Shown: positions 34,207 to 42,476 of the stretch, piece after piece
Layout of the letters: every line of letters begins with the position of its first letter
Numbering within the stretch: the stretch's first letter is position 1
Source of the DNA: CAYJAD01 sp964368075
Lineage (GTDB): Bacteria > Desulfobacterota > Desulfovibrionia > Desulfovibrionales > Desulfovibrionaceae
DNA: 64,000 nt
Direction: 5' to 3'
Assembly: GCA_964368075.1 (NCBI GenBank)
Contig: CAYJAD010000005.1
Span: 16,533 to 80,532, forward strand
Notes under the pieces: generated by a model
What the model saw: only the letters and a program-made list of their open reading frames with translations
Told to the model about the DNA's origin: nothing
Database searches by the model: none
Position numbers and translations under genes: made by a program

Positions 34207-34812
34207 TTACCAAACTCCATTTGTATCTAAAGGGGGAAGTCCTGCAAGCCCCCCTGTTTCTGAAGAACTTTCCTCAAGTAAGGCTTGTCGCATAAACCAG
34301 TCTTCGCGAATGCGCCACGAAGCAGCCGCCGTATAGGCCGGGGAAGAGTAGCCGACGGATAAAACTAAGGTGCGTCGTGCGTGTTCTTGAAGACGAATAA
34401 GCAGGGGGGTGAAATCAGCATCGCCGGAAAGAATTATGAACTCTTCAAAACGCGTAGAGTGCGAAAGGTCATCCATGCAGTCCATGACCAAATGGATATC
34501 GGTACTGGTTTTGCCCTGATTCGTTAAGGGTGGACAGTCCACCACACGAAAAGCCGCACGTATGAAATTTGTTCTAAAATCGTGGTATCTTTGGGGGTTG
34601 ATATAGCAAATGCGCTTTAAAATACGGCGGCGCACTCCATCACCATAGAGCATGCGTAAAGCATGTGTTTCTAGCCACTTAATCCAGTGGTGAGGCAATG
34701 TACCAAAAGCACGGGCAGCTTCTGGATCCATTTCAAGAAAGCGGGTGTATATATTGTCAAAATCTACATAGAGTGCAGCGTATACTTCATCAAAACCAGA
34801 AAAACGTCCCAT
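34207..34812 (-). CDS. NYN-domain (LabA/DUF88-like) putative RNase
   Basis: A 201-residue protein of the NYN/PIN-like fold, which in relatives cuts RNA. The acidic residues that bind metal are visible in YVDFDNIY near residue 15, TSTDIHLVMDCMD near 100, and ILSGDADFTPLL near 120. The start is placed at 34812 because GGAG lies eight bases upstream; the frame continues to 34872 without a ribosome-binding site. The gene abuts the split lysO pair with no spacer, so the three form one transcript. Why a nuclease-like protein sits with a lysine exporter is unknown. Confidence 0.82.
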   Translation of the reverse strand: MGRFSGFDEVYAALYVDFDNIYTRFLEMDPEAARAFGTLPHHWIKWLETHALRMLYGDGVRRRILKRICYINPQRYHDFRTNFIRAAFRVVDCPPLTNQGKTSTDIHLVMDCMDDLSHSTRFEEFIILSGDADFTPLLIRLQEHARRTLVLSVGYSSPAYTAAASWRIREDWFMRQALLEESSSETGGLAGLPPLDTNGVW

Positions 34813-34877
34813 AATTATTCTCCGAAAGCACGACCTATGTTCAGCGTGTGAGTAAAAGTTTCTAAAGGTCAACTGAG

Positions 34878-34955
34878 ATAAAACCTCTGCACAATTTTTT
34901 TACATACATATTCATAAATGAAAATATAAAATTTTCTTTTTTGAAGAATTGTACG
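34878..34955 (-). repeat. Family C dispersed repeat, second copy
   Basis: Reverse-oriented, nearly identical copy of 13966-14050, with two identical blocks of 25 and 28 bases and a variable middle. It lies 66 bases upstream of the NYN gene start, in its leader. The inverted ends allow the element to fold. Confidence 0.7.
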
Positions 34956-35110
34956 GCGCAGAAATCTTGAGATTTACATGCAGGAATGCGAAAGCGTCTT
35001 TAAGGATATTCTATAGTGAATACCCCTAAAATATAAAGAAAAGAGCTTTTATTTAAGCATCATCTACAGGCAAGTGTTCTCGTCAGCTACATCTATAAGA
35101 AAAGGATGCG

Positions 35111-36151
35111 CTAGGCAAGTATCTTTTTAAGGGTAGAAAGTAAGGCCGTAGCATCTTCCATGCTTGTATTCCAAGAAGTGACAAAGCGGATAGTGTGTTC
35201 TTGCTGTCCACGCTGCCACATTTCAAAAGCATAGCTTTTCTGCAATTTTTCCACAGCGTCCACAGGCAAAACGGGAAAAATTTGATTTGTCACTGTGGGG
35301 GTAAGCAAGGGCACGTTCATGGCAGAAAGCTCTTTGTCAAGATAGGCAGCTACCTTATTAGCATGCTTTGCTAAGTCATAGTAAAGCCCTTCTTGGAATA
35401 GGGCTTCAAATTGTGCCGCCACCAACCAGCCTTTGGCTAGCATGGCGCCTCTTTGCTTGCATAGGTAGCGAAAATCTTTTTGCACATGCTCATGGGTAAG
35501 TATAAGCGCTTCGCCAAAAAGAGCTCCGTTTTTGGTGCCACCCACATAAAAAGCATCGCTGTAGAGTGCAAGCTCTGCAAGGTTAGGGCTTTCTTGCCCG
35601 CAAGTCATGGCCGCGCCTAGTCGGGCACCATCTACAAAAAGGTAGAGCCCTATTCTTTTGCACGTTTCTGATAGAGCACGTACCTCTTGTGTGGTGTATA
35701 CGGTGCCAAGCTCTGTAGCTTGTGAGATATAAACCATTTTAGCTTGTACCATATGTTCGTTATCATGCTCTGCCATAAGGCTTTCAATATGGTGAGGGTG
35801 CAGTTTGCCATCATGACTTTGTGCCGTGAGTACTTTATGCCCTGTGGCTTCTATGGCTCCGGTTTCATGTACATTAATATGTCCGCTTTCTACGGCAATG
35901 ACGGCTTGATGTGGGCGCAAAAAAGCGGCAATGCTCAAAGCATTGGTAATGGTGCCTGCCGATAAAAAATGCACTTGAGCATGGGGACTTTGGCAAATCT
36001 CTTGCAATACTTTTTCAGTTTTTTTACTTATGCTATCAAGACCATAGCCTTCATGCTGACCAGTCATGGTGGCTTGCAAAGCTTCTAGTATAGTAGGGTG
36101 ACACGTGGTATTATAATCGTTCTTAAATGTAAAAATAGTAGAATTGTGCAT
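35111..36151 (-). CDS. Low-specificity L-threonine aldolase
   Basis: A PLP enzyme that splits threonine or allo-threonine to glycine and acetaldehyde. The 346-residue protein shows the aldolase/beta-eliminating lyase pattern: GYGLDSISKKTEKVL near residue 35, the stacking His in the SGHINVHETG region near 88, DGARLGAAM near 170, and the PLP lysine in FYVGGTKNGALFGEA near residue 205. AGGA precedes the ATG. It lies alone downstream of dnaB with a family A repeat between. Confidence 0.9.
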   Translation of the reverse strand: MHNSTIFTFKNDYNTTCHPTILEALQATMTGQHEGYGLDSISKKTEKVLQEICQSPHAQVHFLSAGTITNALSIAAFLRPHQAVIAVESGHINVHETGAIEATGHKVLTAQSHDGKLHPHHIESLMAEHDNEHMVQAKMVYISQATELGTVYTTQEVRALSETCKRIGLYLFVDGARLGAAMTCGQESPNLAELALYSDAFYVGGTKNGALFGEALILTHEHVQKDFRYLCKQRGAMLAKGWLVAAQFEALFQEGLYYDLAKHANKVAAYLDKELSAMNVPLLTPTVTNQIFPVLPVDAVEKLQKSYAFEMWQRGQQEHTIRFVTSWNTSMEDATALLSTLKKILA

Positions 36152-36169
36152 ATTTTTCCTATGGAGAAT

Positions 36170-36247
36170 GGGCGCGTTTTGAAGGGGGTCTGGGGGAAAC
36201 TTTTTGGCGCTAGCAAAAGCTTCCCCCAGAAAAAGTCATTGAGTCCT
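36170..36247 (+). repeat. Family A hairpin repeat, best-preserved copy
   Basis: Reads GGGCGCGTTTTGAAGGGGG, then a hairpin at 36190-36229 whose arms are CTGGGGGAA and TTCCCCCAG with the signature GGCGCTAGCAAAAG between, then AAAAAGTCATTGAGTCC. Used here as the reference for the family. It lies between the dnaB stop and the threonine aldolase start, both on the minus strand. Confidence 0.7.
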
Positions 36248-36255
36248 TTTTTAAT

Positions 36256-37689
36256 TTACGATGTGGCTTCAGAGGGCGGTGGTGTGTAATCCGGTGCTAA
36301 ATCCACAAATGATGTATAGCGAGAAATATACATAAGCTCTGCTACCCCTACAGGGCCATTACGTTGTTTACCTATAATGATTTCTGCTATACCTTGAGGT
36401 GGCCTTTCGGCAGGTTTGGTGAACTTGTATACGTCATCTCTGTAAACAAACATAATAACGTCAGCATCTTGTTCAATAGCTCCGGACTCACGCAAATCTG
36501 AGAGCATGGGGCGCTTGTCGGCGCGCTCTTCCACTTTACGGTTTAACTGCGATAAAGCCACCACGGGAATATTCATTTCTTTGGCCAAGGCTTTGAGCGA
36601 ACGCGAAATTTCAGAAATTTCCAACTCACGTGAATCAATACGTCGTCCTGCACGCATCAATTGTAAATAATCCACAATAACCATACCAACGCCTTTTTCT
36701 GTCATAAGGCGCCGTGTTCTGGCGCGCAATTCCAAAGTGCTGATGGCCGGTGTATCATCTATGTAAATAGGTGCTTGGCCTATGGCATCGGCGGCGGTGA
36801 ATAGCTGAGCCCAGTCTTCGTCGGTAAGACGGCTTGGTTGGCGCAAGAGAGAAACATCTACCTTGGCCTGTACCGCTAAAATACGTTGTAATAACTGCTC
36901 TTTACTCATTTCTAGGGAATATACAGCCACGGGTGTATTTTTGGCGATGGCGGCATTGAGTGCAAGACACATGGCAAAAGCTGTTTTTCCCATGGATGGA
37001 CGCGCCGCCACAATGATTAAATCTGAAGGCTGTAAACCAGCGGTCATTTTATCAAGGCGAGAAAAACCTGTGGTGACGCCGGTGACTTGTTCGTTGGATC
37101 CGGCTAAATCTGAAAGCTTTTGGAATACTTTATCAATAAGTTCTTTCGTTGAGGAAAAATCTTTTCCGGCAGAACGCTGTGCAATGGAAAAAACAGACTG
37201 TTGCGAAGCATCGAGCAAATCTTTTATGTCTTGGGTGCTGTCATAGCAATTGCCAATAATGCCGGAACACGTTTCAATAAGCCTTCGTTGTAGGGCTTTG
37301 TCGCGCACAATGTGTGCATAATGCGGCGCGTTGGCTCCAGCCACTACAGCTTGTGCCAAATCTCCTAAATAAACAACACCGCCAACTTCTTCGAGGGTAT
37401 GATGGTTTTTAAGGTGTTCAGCCACTGTGACCAAGTCAATGGGCTTAGAGCCGTGATATAAAGTCATCATGGCATCAAAAATTCTTTGATGCGCGGGTAA
37501 ATAAAAATCGTCTTTTTCCAAAACGTCCACAATAATATTGAGCACATTGGGAGAAGAAAATATACCCGCCAGTACAGCTTGTTCCGCTTCTACAGAATGC
37601 GGAGGTATGTGCTTAAGCAAAAGGTCTTGAGCTTGCTCTGGATTTTTAGGAATAAATTTTTTACGAGTATGGTCTGGAAAATCGTTCAT
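36256..37689 (-). CDS. dnaB: Replicative DNA helicase
   Basis: Hexameric helicase that unwinds DNA at the replication fork and recruits primase. The N-terminal DnaB domain (about residues 25-130) is followed by the RecA-like motor with Walker A in AARPSMGKTAFAMC near residue 210, Walker B in GVGMVIVDYLQLM and the SQLNRKVEERADKRP loop. The start MNDFPDHTRK at 37689 is preferred because AAAGG lies just upstream; the frame is open 11 codons further (37722) without such a site. At 477 residues it has the usual length. It ends 104 bases before the threonine aldolase start. Confidence 0.97.
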   Translation of the reverse strand: MNDFPDHTRKKFIPKNPEQAQDLLLKHIPPHSVEAEQAVLAGIFSSPNVLNIIVDVLEKDDFYLPAHQRIFDAMMTLYHGSKPIDLVTVAEHLKNHHTLEEVGGVVYLGDLAQAVVAGANAPHYAHIVRDKALQRRLIETCSGIIGNCYDSTQDIKDLLDASQQSVFSIAQRSAGKDFSSTKELIDKVFQKLSDLAGSNEQVTGVTTGFSRLDKMTAGLQPSDLIIVAARPSMGKTAFAMCLALNAAIAKNTPVAVYSLEMSKEQLLQRILAVQAKVDVSLLRQPSRLTDEDWAQLFTAADAIGQAPIYIDDTPAISTLELRARTRRLMTEKGVGMVIVDYLQLMRAGRRIDSRELEISEISRSLKALAKEMNIPVVALSQLNRKVEERADKRPMLSDLRESGAIEQDADVIMFVYRDDVYKFTKPAERPPQGIAEIIIGKQRNGPVGVAELMYISRYTSFVDLAPDYTPPPSEATS

Positions 37690-37978
37690 GCAAAAACCTT
37701 TAAGGTAAAAAGAGAGGTACAAAGGCAGTAGCCTGTAAGAAAGCTACGTCTCTCAATCTGTGTTAAATATATACTGTAAGTAAATAGAAAAAGTTGAATA
37801 CACCGTGTTGTAATTTTATTGTAACAGAAAAACTTAGTGAGAATCAAGTAAGAGGCTTGTGCTTAATAAGTTAAGAATCATATTTTAAGACCGCTGCCAA
37901 TCCATTGTGTAAGGTCTTTGAAGCGTTGACGGTAGTCATTATATTAGAGGAAGATTGAATTTTTTTATAAAAAAAGTA
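37690..37978. other. Region between ribosomal-protein genes and dnaB
   Basis: About 290 bases of AT-rich sequence between the rplI terminator and dnaB; it must hold the dnaB promoter. I see no ORF, RNA gene or repeat here. Confidence 0.3.
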
Positions 37979-38016
37979 AAAAAAGCCGCCCTCAAAATAA
38001 TTTTAAGGGCGGCTTT
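37979..38016 (-). terminator. Terminator of rpsF-rpsR-rplI
   Basis: AAAGCCGCCCT and AGGGCGGCTTT form an 11-base stem; on the minus strand the stem is followed by TTTTTT. It lies 19 bases after the rplI stop. Confidence 0.9.
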
Positions 38017-38034
38017 ATAAATATAATAAGGCGC

Positions 38035-38565
38035 TTATTCGGCGGCTTCTTCTGCGGGAGCCTCAGTAGCTTCAGCCACTTCTTCAGCGGCAGGAGCCAC
38101 GTCGTCTTCAGCATAAACACGTTGTTCGCTTTGTACCTTTACGATAACATTAGCAATAACGCCAGCAAAAAGACGCACACGCACTTCATGTTCACCCAAT
38201 ACACGAATGGGAGCATCAAGTAAAATACGACGACGGTCTATGTCTACACCCAAAGCAACCAAAGTTTCTTGAATAAGAGTAGAAGTTACAGAGCCGTACA
38301 ATTTGTCGTTTTCACCCACGCGCATTTTAATAACAACGTCAAGATTTTCTAATTTTTCAAGAATGCCTTGAGCGTCAGAACGCATAGAAGCCATTTTTTG
38401 CTCAAGCTTTTTGCGCTCAAGTTCAAAGGCTTTTAAATTTCCGGGGCTGGCAACCATAGCCAAGCCTTGGGGCAACAAGTAGTTACGACCATAACCGGCC
38501 TTAACAGAAACCACGTCACCTACATTGCCAAGATTTTCTACATCTGCACGGAGAATGATTTTCAT
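38035..38565 (-). CDS. rplI: 50S ribosomal protein L9 with acidic tail
   Basis: A 23S rRNA-binding protein of the large subunit. The N-terminal domain begins MKIILRADVENLGNVGD and includes GYGRNYLLPQGLA, the L9 signature; the long linker helix and C-terminal domain follow. Residues about 152-176 are an Ala/Glu/Pro-rich acidic extension beyond the usual length of about 149. GGGGAG precedes the ATG. It is the last gene of the rpsF-rpsR-rplI operon. Confidence 0.97.
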   Translation of the reverse strand: MKIILRADVENLGNVGDVVSVKAGYGRNYLLPQGLAMVASPGNLKAFELERKKLEQKMASMRSDAQGILEKLENLDVVIKMRVGENDKLYGSVTSTLIQETLVALGVDIDRRRILLDAPIRVLGEHEVRVRLFAGVIANVIVKVQSEQRVYAEDDVAPAAEEVAEATEAPAEEAAE

Positions 38566-38578
38566 ATGTTACACTCCC

Positions 38579-38842
38579 CTATATCATGCTTTTTTTCTTA
38601 ACATTGCTGTCATGCGTAGCAGTGTAGATGAGCAAAGCCATCTGACGAGCGCGCTTGATTTCTGTGGTCAGCAAACGTTGGTGATGGGCACAAGTGCCAG
38701 TAATACGACGAGCAATAATTTTACCACGTTCGGTGATGAAATCACGTAAGATATCAGCACGTTTGTAGTTTAAAGGCAATTCTTTGTCTGCGCAAAAACG
38801 ACAAAATTTACGGCGTGGAGCAAATTTCTTTTTAAAAGCCAT
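38579..38842 (-). CDS. rpsR: 30S ribosomal protein S18
   Basis: Binds 16S rRNA together with S6 on the platform of the small subunit. The 87-residue protein has CRFCADKELPLNYKRADIL, which contains a CxxC pair seen in many bacterial S18, and the conserved core ARRITGTCAHHQRLLTTEIKRAR (split here as RITGTCAHHQRLL). The ATG overlaps the rpsF stop (TAATG). Confidence 0.97.
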   Translation of the reverse strand: MAFKKKFAPRRKFCRFCADKELPLNYKRADILRDFITERGKIIARRITGTCAHHQRLLTTEIKRARQMALLIYTATHDSNVKKKSMI

Positions 38843-39150
38843 TATGCTACCTCCTCAGCCACTTCATCGGCCAATTTTACGGTGACAAATTTGTAAATAC
38901 CGTCGGTAATACGGATATTACGCTCAAGTTCAGCAATAGCAGCGGCAGGGGCGGCGAATTCTAAACGCACATAGTGACCGCGCATATGCTTTTGTACTGG
39001 GTAAGCAAGGTCGCGCATACCCCAAGCATCAACCAAGAGCATCTTGCCTTGTTCGCGCTCTAAAATAGCGGTCAAGCCAGAGATGATGGTTTCACGATTT
39101 TCTGCTGCAAGCTCAGGTGAGAGCAAGAGCAAGGTTTCGTATTTTCTCAT
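38842..39150 (-). CDS. rpsF: 30S ribosomal protein S6
   Basis: Small-subunit platform protein, partner of S18. The 102-residue protein starts MRKYETLLLLSPEL. The start at 39150 is chosen because AAAGGAG lies eight bases upstream; an ATG two codons earlier overlaps the spacer and the longer frame to 39195 has no ribosome-binding site. Conserved stretches include GMRDLAYPVQKHMRGHYVRL and FAAPAAAIAELERN. First gene of the operon. Confidence 0.96.
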   Translation of the reverse strand: MRKYETLLLLSPELAAENRETIISGLTAILEREQGKMLLVDAWGMRDLAYPVQKHMRGHYVRLEFAAPAAAIAELERNIRITDGIYKFVTVKLADEVAEEVA

Positions 39151-39235
39151 TTTCATACTCCTTTCGGACAATTTGGCCCGCCTATTGGCGAGCAAGGGAA
39201 GCAGTGACTTACGCTAGATATATATGTGTTGTCAA

Positions 39236-39269
39236 GAAAAAAAAGGAAGCGTGCTCAGCACGCTTCCTT
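39236..39269 (-). terminator. Terminator of gdhA
   Basis: AAGGAAGCGTGCT and AGCACGCTTCCTT (13-base arms, sharing the loop) are followed on the minus strand by a run of eight T. It lies 28 bases past the gdhA stop. Confidence 0.92.
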
Positions 39270-39296
39270 CACAGTGTCTATTATATTATAAAAAAA

Positions 39297-40655
39297 TTAT
39301 AATACGCCTTGTTCAATCATAGCTTCAGCAACTTTACGGAAGCCGGCAATATTACCGCCAAGCACGTAGTCGCCTTTCTTGTCAAACTCAACAGCAGCTT
39401 CGCTGGCAGAGGTGAAGATGTTCTTCATAATGCCTTTTAATTTACCGTCCACTTCTTCAAAGGTCCATGGTTGCATGCTGGCATTTTGTGCCATTTCCAA
39501 TTGGCTAGTGGCAACACCACCGGCATTGGCGCATTTGCCTGGGCCATAAGCGATTTTAGCATTCAGGAAAACTTCTGTAGCTTCTGGGGTGGAGGGCATG
39601 TTTGCGCCTTCGCTCACACAGAAACAACCATTTTTCACAAGGGCTTTAGCGTCTTCAGCGCTCACTTCATTTTGCGTAGCAGAAGGGAAAGCCAAATCGC
39701 AAGGCACATGCCATACAGCGTGTTGGTCTTTGCCATAGTCTTTCACAGGAATATACTGAGCATCTTTGCAAAGCTCGGCATAGCGAGTTAAAGAAGCTCT
39801 TTCCACTTCTTTTACTTGCTTAAGCACTTCAAGGTTGATGCCATCTTTTTGATAAATGCTGCCACGGGAGTCAGAAATGGTCACAGCTTTGGCGCCCAAG
39901 TGGTTTAATTTATCAATAGTGTAAATGGCTACGTTACCAGAGCCGGATACAGCGGCGGTGCAACCTTTGATGTCGCGACCAATGGCATTGAGCATATTTT
40001 CTGCAAAATACACACAACCATACCCTGTAGCTTCAGTACGAGCAAGGGAACCGCCCCAACGCAAGCCTTTTCCGGTAAGTACGCCTTCAAACTTAGATGT
40101 AAGACGCTTGTATTGGCCAAACATATAACCAACTTCACGTGCACCTACACCAATGTCACCGGCAGGAATATCTTGAGTATCGCCAATAATTTTAGAAAGT
40201 TCTGTCATAAAGGCTTGGCAAAAACGCATAACTTCGGCATCGCTCTTACCCTTAGGGTCAAAGTCACTACCGCCTTTGCCGCCGCCAAGCATAAGGCCAG
40301 TGAGGCTATTTTTGAAAATTTGCTCAAAACCAAGAAATTTCAAAATACTTACGTTCACACTGGGGTGGAAGCGTAGGCCACCTTTATAGGGGCCAAGAGC
40401 AGAGTTAAATTGTACACGATAACCACGGTTTACTTGTACACGGCCTTTATCGTCGGCCCATGCTACGCGGAAAGTCAATACACGCTCTGGCTCGGCAATA
40501 CGCTCCAAGATATTGTGTTGTTGATATTTACTTTCGCGAGCAAAAAGTGGATCAAGGCTGTCAAAAACTTCGGAAACAGCTTGTAAAAACTCAGGCTGGT
40601 AACGACACACCTTCTTCAACTTTTTGTATACTTTTTGTGGATAGCTTACAGGCAC
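39297..40655 (-). CDS. gdhA: Glutamate dehydrogenase (hexameric, NADP-type)
   Basis: Interconverts 2-oxoglutarate plus ammonia and glutamate. The 452-residue protein has the catalytic region GGLRFHPSVN, the active-site lysine stretch GGGKGGSDFDPKGKSD near residue 125, and the Rossmann motif VSGSGNVA near residue 235. The length and the GSGNVA fingerprint fit the bacterial hexameric class with NADP preference; cofactor use is inference. It starts with GTG at 40655, with AAAGGAG seven bases upstream. It is monocistronic. Confidence 0.96.
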   Translation of the reverse strand: MPVSYPQKVYKKLKKVCRYQPEFLQAVSEVFDSLDPLFARESKYQQHNILERIAEPERVLTFRVAWADDKGRVQVNRGYRVQFNSALGPYKGGLRFHPSVNVSILKFLGFEQIFKNSLTGLMLGGGKGGSDFDPKGKSDAEVMRFCQAFMTELSKIIGDTQDIPAGDIGVGAREVGYMFGQYKRLTSKFEGVLTGKGLRWGGSLARTEATGYGCVYFAENMLNAIGRDIKGCTAAVSGSGNVAIYTIDKLNHLGAKAVTISDSRGSIYQKDGINLEVLKQVKEVERASLTRYAELCKDAQYIPVKDYGKDQHAVWHVPCDLAFPSATQNEVSAEDAKALVKNGCFCVSEGANMPSTPEATEVFLNAKIAYGPGKCANAGGVATSQLEMAQNASMQPWTFEEVDGKLKGIMKNIFTSASEAAVEFDKKGDYVLGGNIAGFRKVAEAMIEQGVL

Positions 40656-40925
40656 GCTAAACTCCTTTATTACCCAGGTTCTCGGGGTATATGGTTAAAA
40701 AAATATAAATCTCCCAAAGGGGTTTATATACAGTATGTAAAAAAAAGAGCCTTTGGCACAAAAGGCACACTTACTATACTTGAAAAAAAAACCTAAGAAA
40801 AGACTTTTTTTGGGTGAATTGAAAATTAAAGGGCTCAAATAAAAAAGGTAAACTTTTTCGACTTGTTCACATATGTATTTTTTGATAGCATGGTACAGCG
40901 TTTTCTTTTTCACAAAAAATAATAG
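40656..40925. other. Divergent region between gdhA and cysK
   Basis: An AT-rich region holding the promoters of two divergent genes of nitrogen and sulfur assimilation. A GTTCACA half-site occurs at about 40866-40872, the same sequence as in the inverted repeat at 40926. No ORF or RNA gene seen. Confidence 0.35.
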
Positions 40926-40944
40926 GTTCACAGTGAATGTGAAC
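40926..40944. promoter_or_regulatory. Inverted repeat upstream of cysK, possible operator
   Basis: GTTCACA-N5-TGTGAAC, two perfect 7-base arms, lies 32 bases before the cysK ATG. A third GTTCACA occurs about 60 bases further upstream. This is a reasonable site for a dimeric regulator; which one is unknown. Confidence 0.5.
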
Positions 40945-40975
40945 TATGTAACATGTTAAAATAGTATGGACATAC

Positions 40976-41887
40976 ATGAAAAATACTCTTCTTAAAAGTA
41001 TTGGTAATACACCTGTTGTGCTTTTGCAACATATAAATACTACAGCGTGCGAGATTTATGTAAAACTAGAATGCCACAATCCTGGTGGTTCCATTAAAGA
41101 TCGTATTGCCAAGCATATGATAGAAAAAGCGCTGAGCGAAGGCACGCTGCAGCGAGATGGTATTATTGTGGAGCCTACCAGCGGTAACACAGGTATTGCT
41201 TTGGCTATGATTGCGGCTAACATGGGTATACGTTGCGTTATTGTTATGCCGGAAAGTATGAGTATGGAAAGACGCAAGCTCATGCAAGGCTATGGAGCAG
41301 AACTTATTCTTACTCCGGCACATGAGGGCATGAGCGGTGCTGTACTTATGGCGGAGGAAATTCTTGCGCAAACAAAAAATGCTTTTATGCCAAGTCAATT
41401 TACCAATCCACATGCAGTGCATGCGCATTATGAAAATACAGGGCCGGAAATTCTTGCAGAACTAGGACAGCATATTGATGCTTTGGTGGCAGGTGTGGGG
41501 ACTGGCTCTACGCTTATGGGGTGCGGCATGTATTTACGCGAAAAAATACCTGCGCTACGCCTCGTGGCTGTGGAACCGGAAGAATCTCCTTTGCTTTCAC
41601 AAGGAAATAGCGGCCCCCACGGTATTCAAGGTATAGGTGCCAATTTTATTCCTAGTATTTTACGCCCTGAGCTCATCAGTGAGATTTTAACGGTACATAC
41701 AGAAAATGCTGTGGAAACTGCGCGACTTTTGCAAAAGAAAGAAGGCATAAGCTGCGGCATCTCTTCGGGGGCCAATGTGAGTGCTGCGTTAAAACTAGCC
41801 GCACAGCCTTGCATGAAAGGCAAGCGCATTGTTACCTTTGTGTGTGACTCAGCAGAGCGCTATATGTCTACGGCGCTTTTCGCTTAG
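40976..41887 (+). CDS. cysK: Cysteine synthase (O-acetylserine sulfhydrylase)
   Basis: Makes cysteine from O-acetylserine and sulfide with PLP. The 303-residue fold type II enzyme has the PLP lysine in NPGGSIKDRIAKHM near residue 42, the substrate loop TSGNTGIALA near 69-78, and the phosphate-binding GTGSTLMGCG near 175. The C-terminal FVCDSAERYMSTALF is typical. The ATG lacks an obvious Shine-Dalgarno sequence. An operator-like inverted repeat precedes it and a family B element begins directly after its stop codon. CysM-type activity cannot be excluded. Confidence 0.93.
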   Translation: MKNTLLKSIGNTPVVLLQHINTTACEIYVKLECHNPGGSIKDRIAKHMIEKALSEGTLQRDGIIVEPTSGNTGIALAMIAANMGIRCVIVMPESMSMERRKLMQGYGAELILTPAHEGMSGAVLMAEEILAQTKNAFMPSQFTNPHAVHAHYENTGPEILAELGQHIDALVAGVGTGSTLMGCGMYLREKIPALRLVAVEPEESPLLSQGNSGPHGIQGIGANFIPSILRPELISEILTVHTENAVETARLLQKKEGISCGISSGANVSAALKLAAQPCMKGKRIVTFVCDSAERYMSTALFA

Positions 41888-42039
41888 CTAGATAGTGTCG
41901 TCAAATGCGCCTTTTCGATTATCTCTGCGTCAGATTTTGCTTGTTTTCTCGGTCAAATACCAGAAGAGTATACTCCCTCAAAACAAGCTCATCTTCCTTG
42001 ATATAACACGAAAATTCACTATTTGACAACACTATCTAG
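41888..42039 (+). repeat. Family B palindromic element, copy 1
   Basis: A 152-base element with 19-base terminal inverted repeats (CTAGATAGTGTCGTCAAAT; one mismatch with the other end). It contains GCGTCAGA and a second stem GCTTGTTTT/AAAACAAGC enclosing a small hairpin ATAC-CAGAAGA-GTAT. Two related elements lie at 63602 and 63752. It starts at the base after the cysK stop codon. It encodes no protein, so it is MITE-like in form. Confidence 0.75.
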
Positions 42040-42106
42040 GAAACTGTTCTGTGCGGAGCATCTCTTGGCAGAATCAAAAAAGAATTTTTTACTAGGTTGA
42101 TAAACT

Positions 42107-42472
42107 ATGTATATTCTAATAATTATGCTTGTTGGCGGTGTGTTAGGTGGTGTTATTTCGCAAAACAAAGGAAGAAATGTCTTTTTTTGGACAATTTTTT
42201 GTGGACTTATTCCTTTAACTTTGCTTATTCTGTTGGCGTTACCAAAATTAGCACAGGTGGGTTTATCTCGCCCGTGCCCCTTTTGTTTGCGTATTATTCC
42301 ATGGCATGCAAGTATCTGTTCGTATTGTCAAGCTAAAGTTCCTACTCCCCATACTCACCCTTGTCCTTTTTGTGGTGGTGCCTTGTGGGTTGGTGAAAGT
42401 CATTGCTCGACCTGCGGCAAAGCTGCAGATACAAAACCTGTAACTTATAAAAAGGCTCAAGATAAAGGATAA
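42107..42472 (+). CDS. Membrane protein with double zinc ribbon
   Basis: A 121-residue protein. The first 55 residues form two hydrophobic segments (ILIIMLVGGVLGGVIS and FFWTIFCGLIPLTLLILLAL). The rest holds two zinc ribbons with identical spacing, CPFC-x10-CSYC and CPFC-x10-CSTC, so two zinc ions are expected on one side of the membrane. Function unknown; such proteins may regulate or scaffold. It ends four bases before the solute-binding protein gene and is likely co-transcribed with it. Only a weak AGGTTG precedes the ATG. Confidence 0.75.
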   Translation: MYILIIMLVGGVLGGVISQNKGRNVFFWTIFCGLIPLTLLILLALPKLAQVGLSRPCPFCLRIIPWHASICSYCQAKVPTPHTHPCPFCGGALWVGESHCSTCGKAADTKPVTYKKAQDKG

Positions 42473-42476
42473 AATC

